64,000 nucleotides of DNA, from positions 1 through 64,000 of the forward strand of contig NZ_BMML01000034.1 in NCBI RefSeq assembly GCF_014645815.1, read 5' to 3'. The notes under the pieces were generated by a model. The model did not search any database. It was not told where the DNA came from and was given only the letters and a program-made list of their open reading frames with translations. A program made the translations under genes and the position numbers. This document shows positions 49,205 to 57,223 of the stretch, piece after piece (within the stretch, counting starts at the first letter, position 1; each line of letters begins with the position of its first letter). Source of the stretch: Streptomyces fuscichromogenes. Its GTDB lineage: Bacteria > Actinomycetota > Actinomycetes > Streptomycetales > Streptomycetaceae.

Positions 49205-51520
49205 TCACGGCGCCTCCAGCAAGTCGTCGCCACCGGGCAGGGGTTGGTCCGGATCGTCGTACAGGAGCGCGATGCCCCTGGCCCAGAACGACTCCGCGAG
49301 GCCCTCGCACATCCGGTCGCGCAGACCGTGCACCAGCGCGGGCAGCTCCGCGGCGCCGGCCGCGCCGTCGACGATCGTCCGGGCCTCCCGGTGGAACTCC
49401 CCGCACAGGGGGTCGGCCGGGCGTCTCCAGCGGCGCCACAGCACGACCCCGTACCCCGCCCGGACGATCCGGGCCAGTGCGGTGTCGTCGTCCTCGTAGC
49501 TCCGGTCACCCTCGCGGCACAGCACCGGGACGGTGCCGGGCGGCAGGCCGCGCAGCACCGACACGGCCGGTACGGGCCGGCGCACCGCGTCGTCGCAGTC
49601 CAGTATCGCGGCCCTGATCGTGTCCCGGCCGGGCAGTCCGTGCAGCCGGCGCCAGCGGTCGCGGCGGTCGGGCTCCTCGTCGTCGCCGAGGAGCCCGGCG
49701 TCGTACCGGTCGTCCCGGTCGTCCCGGTCGTCCTCCCCGGGCATTTGGCCGCGGTCCGCACAGCGGACCAGGACCGGACGTTCGCCGCCCAGCGGGTCGG
49801 CGCCGGGCCGCAGCCGCCACTCGTCCACCGGCAGGTCGAGCAGGTGGTGCGGCAGGGCCGCGTACAGCGCGACCGGCCGGTCCGGCTCGTCACAGCGCCG
49901 GAACGCCTCTGCGAGCGGGGCGGCGAGACAGGCGGCGAGGCCGTCGAGGCCGACGCGCCGCCCCTCGTCCAGCGGGGTCACCTCGCCGTCCCGCCGGACC
50001 ACCGCGACCGACCAGTCGCAGTGCTCGGGGTCCCAGGCCAGATGCTCGACCTGGAGCAGGACGGAGAGCCGGGCGGGGAGCCGGAGGGGGGGCTCGGCGG
50101 ACGGCCCCCGCGCGCTCTCGTGCGGATACCCGGTGCCCCGGCGACCGTCCGGCTCGCCCAGCCGGTCACCGAGGTGCCGGGCACGCCTGCGGGCGAGGTC
50201 ACCGTGCCGGCCGCTGCCCAGGCGGGTCGCGGCCTGCCTGATCCACCCCCACAGGGCCTCTTCGGCATCGAGCACGGGGGACGACACCGGGCGCTCGGCG
50301 GTCATGACCCGCATCGCGTACTCGACGACGAGCGGGAGCGCGCCGTCGTACCGCGCGTTCTCGTAGAGCGCGCCGAGGCCGTCACGCCAGCCGCGCGGTG
50401 CGGGCGACGGCGTGGGGGCCCGGAAATCCGGCAGCGACTGGAGGATGTCGAGCAGACCGCGGGTGCTTTCCGGGGGCTCCAGATCGGCGAGCCGGCCGAG
50501 CAGCTCGACCCGCTCGTACGGACTGAGCACCCGCCCCGGCCGGGCCCCCAGCTCCGCCTGCAGCCCGACCCACGTGCGCCGCCCGGACTCACCGGGCAGC
50601 TGTCGGTCGCGGTGGTAGCGGTCGTGGGCGTGCCAGATGGTCTGGTAGAGGTCGGGCCGGTATGGGGCGGGGCGGCGCAAGTCGGGCCGGGACGGGTCGG
50701 GTTGGCTCAGGCCGTGGCCGTGGCCGTACCAGTCGGGTTGGCTCAGGCCGTGGCCGTGGCCGTACCAGTCGGGTTGGCTGAGGCCGTGGCCGTACCGGTC
50801 GGGCGGTCGGGTGGGGGGCGTCACGGGGAGGGTGCGCAGTTGCTCGATGCCGATCGAGGTGCCGCCCGGCCCGTGGTCCGCGCGTGGCCTCAGCACGCCG
50901 ACCACCTCACCGCGCACCGGGTCGATCACGGGCCCGCCGGAGACGCCTGGCGGCAGGACGCTCCCGCCGAGGCTCAGCCGGGCGCCCGCGGACCGGCCGC
51001 CGACGGTGCCGTGCACGGCCAGGAAGCCGTCCAGCGGCTGCGGCCGTCCCCGGACGGGGGCCCAGCCGGCGTAGAACACCTGCCCCTCGGTGTACTGCGG
51101 CGACGGCCGCTCGGAGACGTACAGGCACTCGTGCTCCACCGGCTCGCGCAGCCGGACGAGCGCCAGGTCGGGATCGGGCCAGTCGCCCTGGACGGAGCGC
51201 TCGGCCTGCTCCGGAAGGGTCGCCGCGACCTCTGCGGGTACGACGTACGGCTCCGCGAAGGGGCCGGGCCGGCAGATCACGGTCACCTCGCCCCCGTCCC
51301 CTTCCCCGCCGTGGACGACATGCGCACAGGTCAGCACCCAGTTCGGCGCGATGAAGAAACCACTGCCGAGGAACCCCCCGGACTCCTCCGGGGCGTACCC
51401 GGCGCCCGGACGGTGGATGCGCACGGTGGCCGCCATGACGAGCTCACGCAGCGCGGAACGGGCCGTGTCCCGGTCCCGGTCCCGGCCGCCGGACACGCCC
51501 CCGCCGTGCCGGTCCGTCAT
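49205..51520 (-). CDS. Trypsin-like protease with VMAP-C-type C-terminus
   Basis: A 771-residue protein, first gene of the Fxs-VMAP locus. A trypsin-fold domain at about 25-250 has an intact triad: His67 in VLTCAHVV, Asp118 in DPDLALVRL and Ser194 in PPGVSGGPV. No signal peptide is seen, so it is likely cytoplasmic. A Gly/His/Tyr-rich linker with 12-residue repeats follows. A small helical domain at about 340-420 resembles effector-associated adaptor domains. The C-terminal region (about 490-760) matches the VMAP-C pattern, with ALPHHLLDLPVDEWRL. Such proteases are thought to be triggered by partner NTPases. ATG at 51520 after GGGGGGA; further upstream starts are possible. Confidence 0.85.
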   Translation of the reverse strand: MTDRHGGGVSGGRDRDRDTARSALRELVMAATVRIHRPGAGYAPEESGGFLGSGFFIAPNWVLTCAHVVHGGEGDGGEVTVICRPGPFAEPYVVPAEVAATLPEQAERSVQGDWPDPDLALVRLREPVEHECLYVSERPSPQYTEGQVFYAGWAPVRGRPQPLDGFLAVHGTVGGRSAGARLSLGGSVLPPGVSGGPVIDPVRGEVVGVLRPRADHGPGGTSIGIEQLRTLPVTPPTRPPDRYGHGLSQPDWYGHGHGLSQPDWYGHGHGLSQPDPSRPDLRRPAPYRPDLYQTIWHAHDRYHRDRQLPGESGRRTWVGLQAELGARPGRVLSPYERVELLGRLADLEPPESTRGLLDILQSLPDFRAPTPSPAPRGWRDGLGALYENARYDGALPLVVEYAMRVMTAERPVSSPVLDAEEALWGWIRQAATRLGSGRHGDLARRRARHLGDRLGEPDGRRGTGYPHESARGPSAEPPLRLPARLSVLLQVEHLAWDPEHCDWSVAVVRRDGEVTPLDEGRRVGLDGLAACLAAPLAEAFRRCDEPDRPVALYAALPHHLLDLPVDEWRLRPGADPLGGERPVLVRCADRGQMPGEDDRDDRDDRYDAGLLGDDEEPDRRDRWRRLHGLPGRDTIRAAILDCDDAVRRPVPAVSVLRGLPPGTVPVLCREGDRSYEDDDTALARIVRAGYGVVLWRRWRRPADPLCGEFHREARTIVDGAAGAAELPALVHGLRDRMCEGLAESFWARGIALLYDDPDQPLPGGDDLLEAP
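50690..50800 (-). repeat. 36-bp tandem repeats in the VMAP protease gene
   Basis: Two and a half copies of a 36-bp unit encode WYGHGHGLSQPD. The units are almost identical, indicating recent duplication. They lie in the linker between the protease and adaptor parts. Confidence 0.88.
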
Positions 51521-51574
51521 CCCGTCCCCCCGGCCCCCGAGATCCGCGTGGCGTCCCCTTCCATACGTCCCCCG

Positions 51575-51640
51575 TTCCCCCGTGTCCCACGTCTCCCGCG
51601 TGTCCCACGTGTCCCGCGCGGGCAGGCACCGCCGTTCCCC
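51575..51640. repeat. Short repeats upstream of the VMAP protease gene
   Basis: Copies of CGTGTCCCACGTCTC and variants stand in tandem about 60-120 nt before the protease start and before the divergent DUF6104-type gene. They could be protein-binding repeats or simple-sequence expansion. Confidence 0.5.
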
Positions 51641-51781
51641 TCCACCCCACCCACGGGAAAAGAGTCCTTCCCCCGCCAGGCGAGCCCTACCCTTCACCGA
51701 CGGCACACCTTTGACATCCGCCTAGGCTGGTAGACGCCCACCACCGGGCACCCACACATGCAGGCAGCAGGAGAGCAACCC

Positions 51782-51961
51782 ATGTACTTCACCGACCGAG
51801 GCATCGAGGAACTGGAGAAGCGGCGCGGCGAGGAAGAGGTCACCTTCGAGTGGCTGGCGGAACAGTTCCGCACCTTCGTCGACCTGAACCCGGACTTCGA
51901 GGTCCCGGTGGAACGCCTGGCTACGTGGCTGGCCCGGCTGGACGACGAGGACGAGGAGTAG
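51782..51961 (+). CDS. Small acidic protein (DUF6104-like)
   Basis: A 59-residue acidic soluble protein (YFTDRGIEELEKRRGEEEVTFEWLAEQ, ending DDEDEE). It is a short conserved Streptomyces protein of unknown role, which I associate with DUF6104. AGGAG stands about 9 nt before the ATG. It is divergent from the VMAP protease gene. Confidence 0.75.
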   Translation: MYFTDRGIEELEKRRGEEEVTFEWLAEQFRTFVDLNPDFEVPVERLATWLARLDDEDEE

Positions 51962-52001
51962 GCCGGCGCCCCGCAGGGGCGCGGGCAACCGCGGGCCGGC
52001 C
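51962..52001. repeat. Degenerate dispersed GC palindrome
   Basis: GCGCCCC-GCA-GGGGCGC followed by GGGCAACCGCGGGCC, a decayed form of the GGGGAACTGCGC arm, flanked by GCCGGC on both sides. It sits between convergent genes and may act as their terminator. Confidence 0.6.
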
Positions 52002-52007
52002 CCACGG

Positions 52008-52247
52008 TCAGTCCCGGGGGAACACCGCCTCGTACGACAGTTCCAGCGCCCCGTGCGCCATCAGTACCGCCCCCACCACGGCCCACCCCACACTGCGCCG
52101 TCGCGCCCCCCACGCGGCGGCCGGCAGCCCCACCGCCATCTCGGCCAGAGCCAGCCGGTGGGCCCTCGGTACGGCGTCCCCGCCCGGCCGCGTAAGCGTG
52201 CCGACCCCCGGGAGCCGGGAGGCGGTCCTGTATTCATCCGTCGACAT
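52008..52247 (-). CDS. Small membrane protein, hypothetical
   Basis: A 79-residue protein. A short polar N-terminus is followed by two hydrophobic segments (LALAEMAVGLPAAAWG and VGWAVVGAVLMAHGALEL). No family recognised. The ATG at 52247 begins the most plausible reading; the frame stays open upstream through an AT-rich region that looks regulatory. It is divergent from the DUF4097/PadR operon and shares a region with GATATAT motifs, so PadR may control it too. Confidence 0.55.
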   Translation of the reverse strand: MSTDEYRTASRLPGVGTLTRPGGDAVPRAHRLALAEMAVGLPAAAWGARRRSVGWAVVGAVLMAHGALELSYEAVFPRD

Positions 52248-52281
52248 GGTCACACGGTAAGTAATTTGCCCGCTTGACGCC

Positions 52282-52402
52282 CGATATATGAGCTTTCCGA
52301 ACCCCCTCCAGGTCAACCGCCAGACCAACTGACCACACGAACGGGTGCCTTGACTTCCGACGGCCACGATATATCGTGTTTCACGGGAGACGCGATATGG
52401 CG
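52282..52402. promoter_or_regulatory. AT-rich palindromic operator of the DUF4097/padR operon
   Basis: CACGATATATCGTG (52365-52378) is a perfect 14-bp palindrome. ATATCG then pairs with CGATAT about 16 nt further on, and GATATAT recurs at about 52283. Such AT-rich palindromes are typical PadR operators, and the operon encodes a PadR protein. Autoregulation is inferred. Confidence 0.65.
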
Positions 52403-52461
52403 CGAGCCGTGCACTCGCGTTCGCGTCCAGCCGTCGCGTCCGGCCCGAGGAGGTCCGCACC

Positions 52462-53526
52462 ATGTCCAAGTCCGAGTGGTCCGTCGCCGAGCCCAGGAAG
52501 CTCGACTTCGACACCCCCGTGAGCGACCTGCACGTCCGCATCGTCAACGGAACAGTCAACGTCGTGGGCACCGACGAGGGTTCCACCCGCCTGGAAGTCT
52601 CCGAGATCGAGGGCCCGCCCCTGATCGTCACGCAGGAGGGCGGCATCCTCACGGTGGCCTACGAGGACCTCCCCTGGAAGGGCTTCCTCAAGTGGCTCGA
52701 CCGCAAGGGCTGGCGGCGCAGCGCGGTGGTCTCGCTCGCCGTCCCGGCGGACACCCGGGTGGAGGTGGGCGTGGTCGGCGCGGCGGCCGTCGTCTCCGGG
52801 ATCAGCGGCACATCGGTGGTCAAGGGCGTCACCGGCGACACCACCCTGGTCGGCCTCGCCGGCGAGGTCCGCGCGGACACGGTGTCCGGGAACCTGGAGG
52901 CCCAGGCCGTCACCGGCAACCTACGGTTCAACTCCGTCTCCGGCGACCTGACCGTCGTCGAGGGCTCCGGCCCCGCCGTGCGCGCCGACTCGGTCAGCGG
53001 CTCCATGATCATCGACCTGGACCCGGACGGCCCGACCGATGTCCGGCTGACCAGTGTCTCCGGTGAGATCGCCATCCGGCTGCCGCACCCGGCCGACGCC
53101 GAGGTGGAGGCCAACACCGCGAGCGGCACGATCTCCAACGCCTTCGACGGACTGCGGGTGCACGGCCAGTGGGGCGCCCACAAGATCACCGGCCGCCTCG
53201 GCACGGGCACCGGCAAGCTCCGCGCCACCACGGTCTCCGGCTCCATCGCCCTGCTGCGCCGCCCGCCCAAGGAGGACGACGACGAGCGGGCGGCGTGGAC
53301 GGCCGAGCCGCCCACCGGACCGACCGCCCCCTCGACGCCCCCCACCGGCTCCACTCCCGCAGACTCCGTTCCGCCAGACTCCGCTCCCACCGACTCCACT
53401 CCCACCAACTCCACTCCTACCGACTCCGCTCCTACCGAGTCCGGTCCCGCCGCGCCGGCCGACGGCACCACCGATGCCACCACCGACGCCACCACCGGCG
53501 GCACGACCGACAAGAAGGTGCTCTGA
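52462..53526 (+). CDS. DUF4097 beta-repeat protein
   Basis: A 354-residue protein built of repeated short beta strands in the DUF4097 pattern (VSGNLEAQAVTGNLRFNSVSGDLTVV, SVSGSMIIDL, SVSGEIAIRL), probably a right-handed beta-solenoid at about 20-270. The C-terminal ~75 residues are low-complexity, with five-residue APTDS/TPTNS repeats. No signal peptide or membrane helix is seen. DUF4097 genes often sit beside PadR regulators and are proposed adhesin-like or envelope-stress proteins; function is unproven. GAGGAGGT precedes the ATG. Next gene padR starts 2 nt after its stop. Confidence 0.85.
   Translation: MSKSEWSVAEPRKLDFDTPVSDLHVRIVNGTVNVVGTDEGSTRLEVSEIEGPPLIVTQEGGILTVAYEDLPWKGFLKWLDRKGWRRSAVVSLAVPADTRVEVGVVGAAAVVSGISGTSVVKGVTGDTTLVGLAGEVRADTVSGNLEAQAVTGNLRFNSVSGDLTVVEGSGPAVRADSVSGSMIIDLDPDGPTDVRLTSVSGEIAIRLPHPADAEVEANTASGTISNAFDGLRVHGQWGAHKITGRLGTGTGKLRATTVSGSIALLRRPPKEDDDERAAWTAEPPTGPTAPSTPPTGSTPADSVPPDSAPTDSTPTNSTPTDSAPTESGPAAPADGTTDATTDATTGGTTDKKVL
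53380..53455 (+). repeat. 15-bp tandem repeats in the DUF4097 gene
   Basis: About five in-frame copies of CCGACTCCACTCCCA-like units encode TPTDS-type pentapeptides near the C-terminus. Confidence 0.8.
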
Positions 53527-53527
53527 C

Positions 53528-54634
53528 ATGCCTCCCGTCTTCGCCCACGGCCGCCTCCGCCTCTACCTCCTCAAGCTGCTGGACGAGGCGCCCCGCCACG
53601 GCTACGAGGTGATCCGGCTGCTGGAGGAGCGCTTCCAGGGCCTGTACGCCCCGTCGGCGGGCACCGTCTACCCCCGGCTCGCCAAGCTGGAGGCCGAGGG
53701 CCTGGTGACGCACACCACCGAGGGCGGCCGCAAGGTCTACGCCATCACGGACGCCGGCCGGGCCGAACTGGCCGACCGCAGCGGCGAGCTGGCCGACCTG
53801 GAGCTGGAGATCCGCGAGTCGGTCGCCGAGCTGGCCGCCGAGATAAGGGCCGACGTGCGAGGCGCGGCCGGTGACCTGCGCCGCGAGGTGCGCGCGGCCG
53901 CCTCCGAGGCCCGGCACGGCGCCGGGACGGGGACCGGGGAGTTCGGCGACCTCGGTGACAAGGAGTCGTGGCGGGCCGCCAAGGAGGAGATGCGCCGGGC
54001 CAAGCAGGAGTGGAAGGAGCAGGCCCGCCGCGCGAAGGACGAGAGCCGCCGGGCCAGGGACGAGGCCCAGCGGGCCCGTCGGCAGGCCCAGGAGGCGCAG
54101 GCGCGGGCGCGCGCCCAGGCCCAGGAGGAGATGCAGCGCATCGCCCGCCGGGTGCAGGAGCACGTCCAGGACCACTTCACACGCGGCGACTGGCCGACCG
54201 GAGTCCGCGAGGGCCTCACCGAACTGGCCAAGGAGTTCGGCGAGTTCGGAAAGGACTACGGCAAGGACTTCGGCAGGGACTTCGGCTTCGGCACCCGCAC
54301 CGAGCCGACCCCCGCCACCACCGACACCGCCACCGGCACCGGCACCGGCACCGGCCCGGACCTGCGCAAGCCGCCCCCCGCCCCGGCCCCCGAGTACACG
54401 CAGACCCCGGAGGACTTCCCGGCGCAGTACGCCCCGGCGTGGACGCACGGCGACGAGGCCGAGACCGGTGACCCGGCCCGTGACCTCGACCGGCTCCTGG
54501 ACCGCTTCCGGGACGACATCCGCGACGCGGCCCGCGACCACGGAGTCACCACGGACCAGCTCCGCGAGGCCCGCCGCCACCTGTCCACGGCGGCGGCGCA
54601 CATAGGAGCGCTGCTGCGCGGCCCGAAGCCCTGA
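53528..54634 (+). CDS. PadR family transcriptional regulator with long C-terminal extension
   Basis: A 368-residue regulator. The PadR winged helix is at about 5-85 (LYLLKLLDEAPRHGYEVIRLLEERF, YAPSAGTVYPRLAKLEAEGLV, RKVYAITDAGRAEL). The usual C-terminal helical part is replaced by a very long charged coiled coil (about 90-230, Arg/Glu/Ala/Gln-rich), then a Thr/Gly/Pro linker and a final helical domain at about 320-368. It is two to three times longer than typical PadR proteins. Co-transcribed with the DUF4097 gene; the operator at 52365 suggests autoregulation. Confidence 0.9.
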   Translation: MPPVFAHGRLRLYLLKLLDEAPRHGYEVIRLLEERFQGLYAPSAGTVYPRLAKLEAEGLVTHTTEGGRKVYAITDAGRAELADRSGELADLELEIRESVAELAAEIRADVRGAAGDLRREVRAAASEARHGAGTGTGEFGDLGDKESWRAAKEEMRRAKQEWKEQARRAKDESRRARDEAQRARRQAQEAQARARAQAQEEMQRIARRVQEHVQDHFTRGDWPTGVREGLTELAKEFGEFGKDYGKDFGRDFGFGTRTEPTPATTDTATGTGTGTGPDLRKPPPAPAPEYTQTPEDFPAQYAPAWTHGDEAETGDPARDLDRLLDRFRDDIRDAARDHGVTTDQLREARRHLSTAAAHIGALLRGPKP

Positions 54635-54657
54635 GCAGCGACCGCACCGGACGGCCC

Positions 54658-54735
54658 CCCGGTCAGACCCCGGTCAGGGGCTGATCAGACCCCGGCCAGG
54701 AGCTGATCAGGAGCTGATCAGGAACCGGTCACGAG
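54658..54735. repeat. Short direct repeats after padR
   Basis: Tandem variants of GGAGCTGATCA and CCCCGGTCAG fill the gap between the padR stop and the end of the opposing oxidoreductase gene. The palindrome CTGATCAG recurs three times. Confidence 0.75.
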
Positions 54736-55694
54736 CTGGTCAGCACGATCTTCCCGAACTGGTCGCCGGACTCCAGCCGTTCGAAGCCCTCGCGGGCGCG
54801 GTCGAGGGGAAGCAGCTCGTCGATGACGGGACGTACGCCGGTGGCGGCGCAGAAGGCGAGCAGGTCCTCCAGCTCGTCCTTGGTGCCCATGGTCGAGCCC
54901 ACGACCTTCAGCTCAAGGAAGAAGATCCGGGTCAGCTCGGCATGCGAGGGACGGTCGCCGCTGGTGGCGCCGGAGATGACGATCGTCCCGCCGGGCCGCA
55001 GCGACTTCACCGAGTGGGACCAGGTGGCGGCGCCGACGGTCTCGATGACGGCGTCCACGCGCTGCGGCAGCCGGGCCCCCGGTTCCACCGCTTCGACAGC
55101 ACCCAGCTCCAGGGCCCGCTTCCGCTTCGCCTCGTCGCGGCTGGTGGCGAAGACCCGCAGCCCGGCGGCCTTGCCGAGCACGATCGCGGCCGTGGCGACA
55201 CCGCCGCCCGCGCCCTGCACGAGGACCGAGTCGCCGGGGCGTACGCCGGCATTGGTGAAGAGCATCCGATAGGCCGTCAGCCAGGCGGTCGGCAGACAGG
55301 CGGCCTCTGCGAACGACAGCTCCCTGGGCTTGGGCAGGATGTTCCAGGTGGGCACGGCGACCTGTTCGGCGAAGGTGCCCTGGTAGCGCTCGGTGAGGAT
55401 GGACCGGGGCTCGTTCGGCCCGACCCCGTGGCCGCTCTGCCCGATCACGGAGTGCAGGACGACCTCGTTGCCGTCCTCGTCGACGCCGGCGGCGTCACAG
55501 CCGAGGATCATCGGCAGCCGCTCCTCGGGCAGACCGACACCGCGCAGGGACCAGAGGTCGTGGTGGTTGAGGGAGGCGGCCCGGACATCGACGGTACTCC
55601 AGCCGGGCCGTGCCCCGGGGGCGGGACGCTCCCCCAACTCAAGGCCGGAGAGCGGCTGGTCACGGTCGATTCGGGCGGCGTAGACGGCGAACAT
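54729..55694 (-). CDS. Zinc-type alcohol dehydrogenase/quinone oxidoreductase-like MDR protein
   Basis: A 321-residue medium-chain dehydrogenase/reductase. The GroES-like N-terminus contains SLNHHDLWSLRG and MILGCDAAGV. The Rossmann part has VLVQGAGGGVATAAIVLGKAAG for NAD(P)H binding. The structural zinc lobe cysteines are absent, which fits quinone-reductase-type members. It probably reduces quinones or enals with NADPH. ATG at 55694. The frame continues upstream through the GC repeat, but that part is not conserved-looking. Substrate unknown. Confidence 0.88.
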   Translation of the reverse strand: MFAVYAARIDRDQPLSGLELGERPAPGARPGWSTVDVRAASLNHHDLWSLRGVGLPEERLPMILGCDAAGVDEDGNEVVLHSVIGQSGHGVGPNEPRSILTERYQGTFAEQVAVPTWNILPKPRELSFAEAACLPTAWLTAYRMLFTNAGVRPGDSVLVQGAGGGVATAAIVLGKAAGLRVFATSRDEAKRKRALELGAVEAVEPGARLPQRVDAVIETVGAATWSHSVKSLRPGGTIVISGATSGDRPSHAELTRIFFLELKVVGSTMGTKDELEDLLAFCAATGVRPVIDELLPLDRAREGFERLESGDQFGKIVLTSS

Positions 55695-55990
55695 AGGCCC
55701 GACGATAGGTTCCCGGCGCCGCGCGCGATACCGGAGACCCCTGTGACACATCCCCTCTTGCGCACAGCACCCGCACACAGCACCCCGCACACAGCGCCCC
55801 GCAAGGGGCGCGGGGAACTGCGCGCCCAGCCCCCACCCACCGACACCCGAAAACAACGCAGCCCACCCCACCCGCGGGGGCCTGGGGCGGCAGCCCCCGG
55901 AACAACGCCCACCTCGTAAGCACCCGAACGGATGGGCGGGTGGGAAAAGAAATGGCCCCGCCCCAAAGGACGAGGCCACTCAGCGCGACG
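55695..55990. repeat. Intergenic region with GC palindrome and CA-rich repeats
   Basis: At 55761-55796 there are about three copies of a 12-bp GCACACAGCACC-like unit. At 55794-55838 GCGCCCC-GCAA-GGGGCGC continues into GGGGAACTGCGCG, a copy of the dispersed palindrome. It follows the malic enzyme on the minus strand, as a terminator would precede the MDR gene. No further gene seen. Confidence 0.8.
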
Positions 55991-57223
55991 TCAGCGGCGA
56001 GCAACCCCTTCGGCCCGCGCCGCCGCCGCCACCGCCGCGGTCACCGCAGGCGCGACCCGCTCGTCGAACGGAGAGGGAATGACATAGTCGGCGGCGAGAT
56101 CGTCCCCGACGACCGACGCCAGCGCCTCCGCCGCCGCGATCTTCATCCCCTCGGTGATCCGGGAGGCCCGCACCTGGAGCGCGCCCGCGAAGATCCCGGG
56201 GAACGCCAGCACGTTGTTGATCTGGTTCGGGAAGTCCGACCGCCCGGTCGCCACGACCGCCGCGTACTTGTGGGCGACGTCGGGGTGCACCTCCGGGTTC
56301 GGGTTGGCCATCGCGAAGACGAAGGCTCCCTCGGCCATCGAGGCGACGGCCTCCTCCGGGACCGTACCGCCGGAGACGCCGATGAAGACGTCGGCGCCGG
56401 CCAGCGCGTCCTCAAGGGTGCCCTTGAGCCCGGCCTTGTTGGTGAACCCGGCGACCTCGCGCTTGACCGCGGTGAGGTCGTCGCGGTCGGCGGAGATGAT
56501 GCCCTTGCGGTCGGCGAGGGCGACGTCCCCGATGCCGGCCTCGACCAGCATCTTGGCGATGGCGACACCGGCCGCGCCGGCGCCCGAGATCACCGCCCGC
56601 AGCTGTCCGATCTCCCGGCGGCTGAGCCGCGCCGCGTTCCGCAGCGCCGCCAGCGTCACGACGGCCGTACCGTGCTGGTCGTCGTGGAAGACCGGGATGT
56701 CGAGCCGCTCCTGGAGCTTGCGCTCGATCTCGAAGCAGCGAGGTGCCGAGATGTCCTCCAGGTTGACCCCGCCGAAGGACGGGGCGAGCCGGACGACGGT
56801 CTCCACGATCTCGTCGACACCGGTGCAGGCGAGGGCGATGGGAACCGCGTCCACGCCGCCGAACTGCTTGAAGAGGATCGCCTTGCCCTCCATCACCGGG
56901 AGGGAGGCCTCGGGACCGATGTCCCCGAGGCCGAGCACGGCCGTACCGTCGGTGACGACGGCCACGACGGACGACTTCCATGTGTAGTCGTTGACCAGGT
57001 CGGGCTGTTCCGCGATCGCGGTGCACACGCGCGCGACTCCGGGCGTGTACGCGAGGGAAAGGTCGTCCTTGTCACGAATCGGCACCGTGGCCTGCACGGC
57101 CATCTTGCCGCCCCGGTGCAGTGCGAACGCCGGATCGAAGGAATCGAGGGGCTCGGCCCCGCCGTCCTGGTCCGTACTGTCCGACGCGCTGTCGCTGCGA
57201 GGATTGACGATCTCCGCTGCCAC
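55991..57223 (-). CDS. NAD-dependent malic enzyme
   Basis: A 410-residue malic enzyme of the short bacterial type, converting malate to pyruvate and CO2 with NAD(P). SLAYTPGVARVC carries the catalytic Tyr, GKAILFKQFGGVDAVP the lysine region, GGVNLEDISAPRCFEIE and VFHDDQHGTA the metal-binding acids, and VISGAGAAGVAIAKML the nucleotide fold. NAD versus NADP preference cannot be settled by eye. The GTG start follows AAGGGG at 8 nt. Monocistronic, divergent from the ABC operon. Confidence 0.95.
   Translation of the reverse strand: MAAEIVNPRSDSASDSTDQDGGAEPLDSFDPAFALHRGGKMAVQATVPIRDKDDLSLAYTPGVARVCTAIAEQPDLVNDYTWKSSVVAVVTDGTAVLGLGDIGPEASLPVMEGKAILFKQFGGVDAVPIALACTGVDEIVETVVRLAPSFGGVNLEDISAPRCFEIERKLQERLDIPVFHDDQHGTAVVTLAALRNAARLSRREIGQLRAVISGAGAAGVAIAKMLVEAGIGDVALADRKGIISADRDDLTAVKREVAGFTNKAGLKGTLEDALAGADVFIGVSGGTVPEEAVASMAEGAFVFAMANPNPEVHPDVAHKYAAVVATGRSDFPNQINNVLAFPGIFAGALQVRASRITEGMKIAAAEALASVVGDDLAADYVIPSPFDERVAPAVTAAVAAAARAEGVARR

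Noticed and set aside
40982..51733. Very long plus-strand frames opposite the Fxs-VMAP locus
   Set aside because: They lack recognisable domains, while the minus strand carries intact radical SAM, MoxR, trypsin and NB-ARC motifs.
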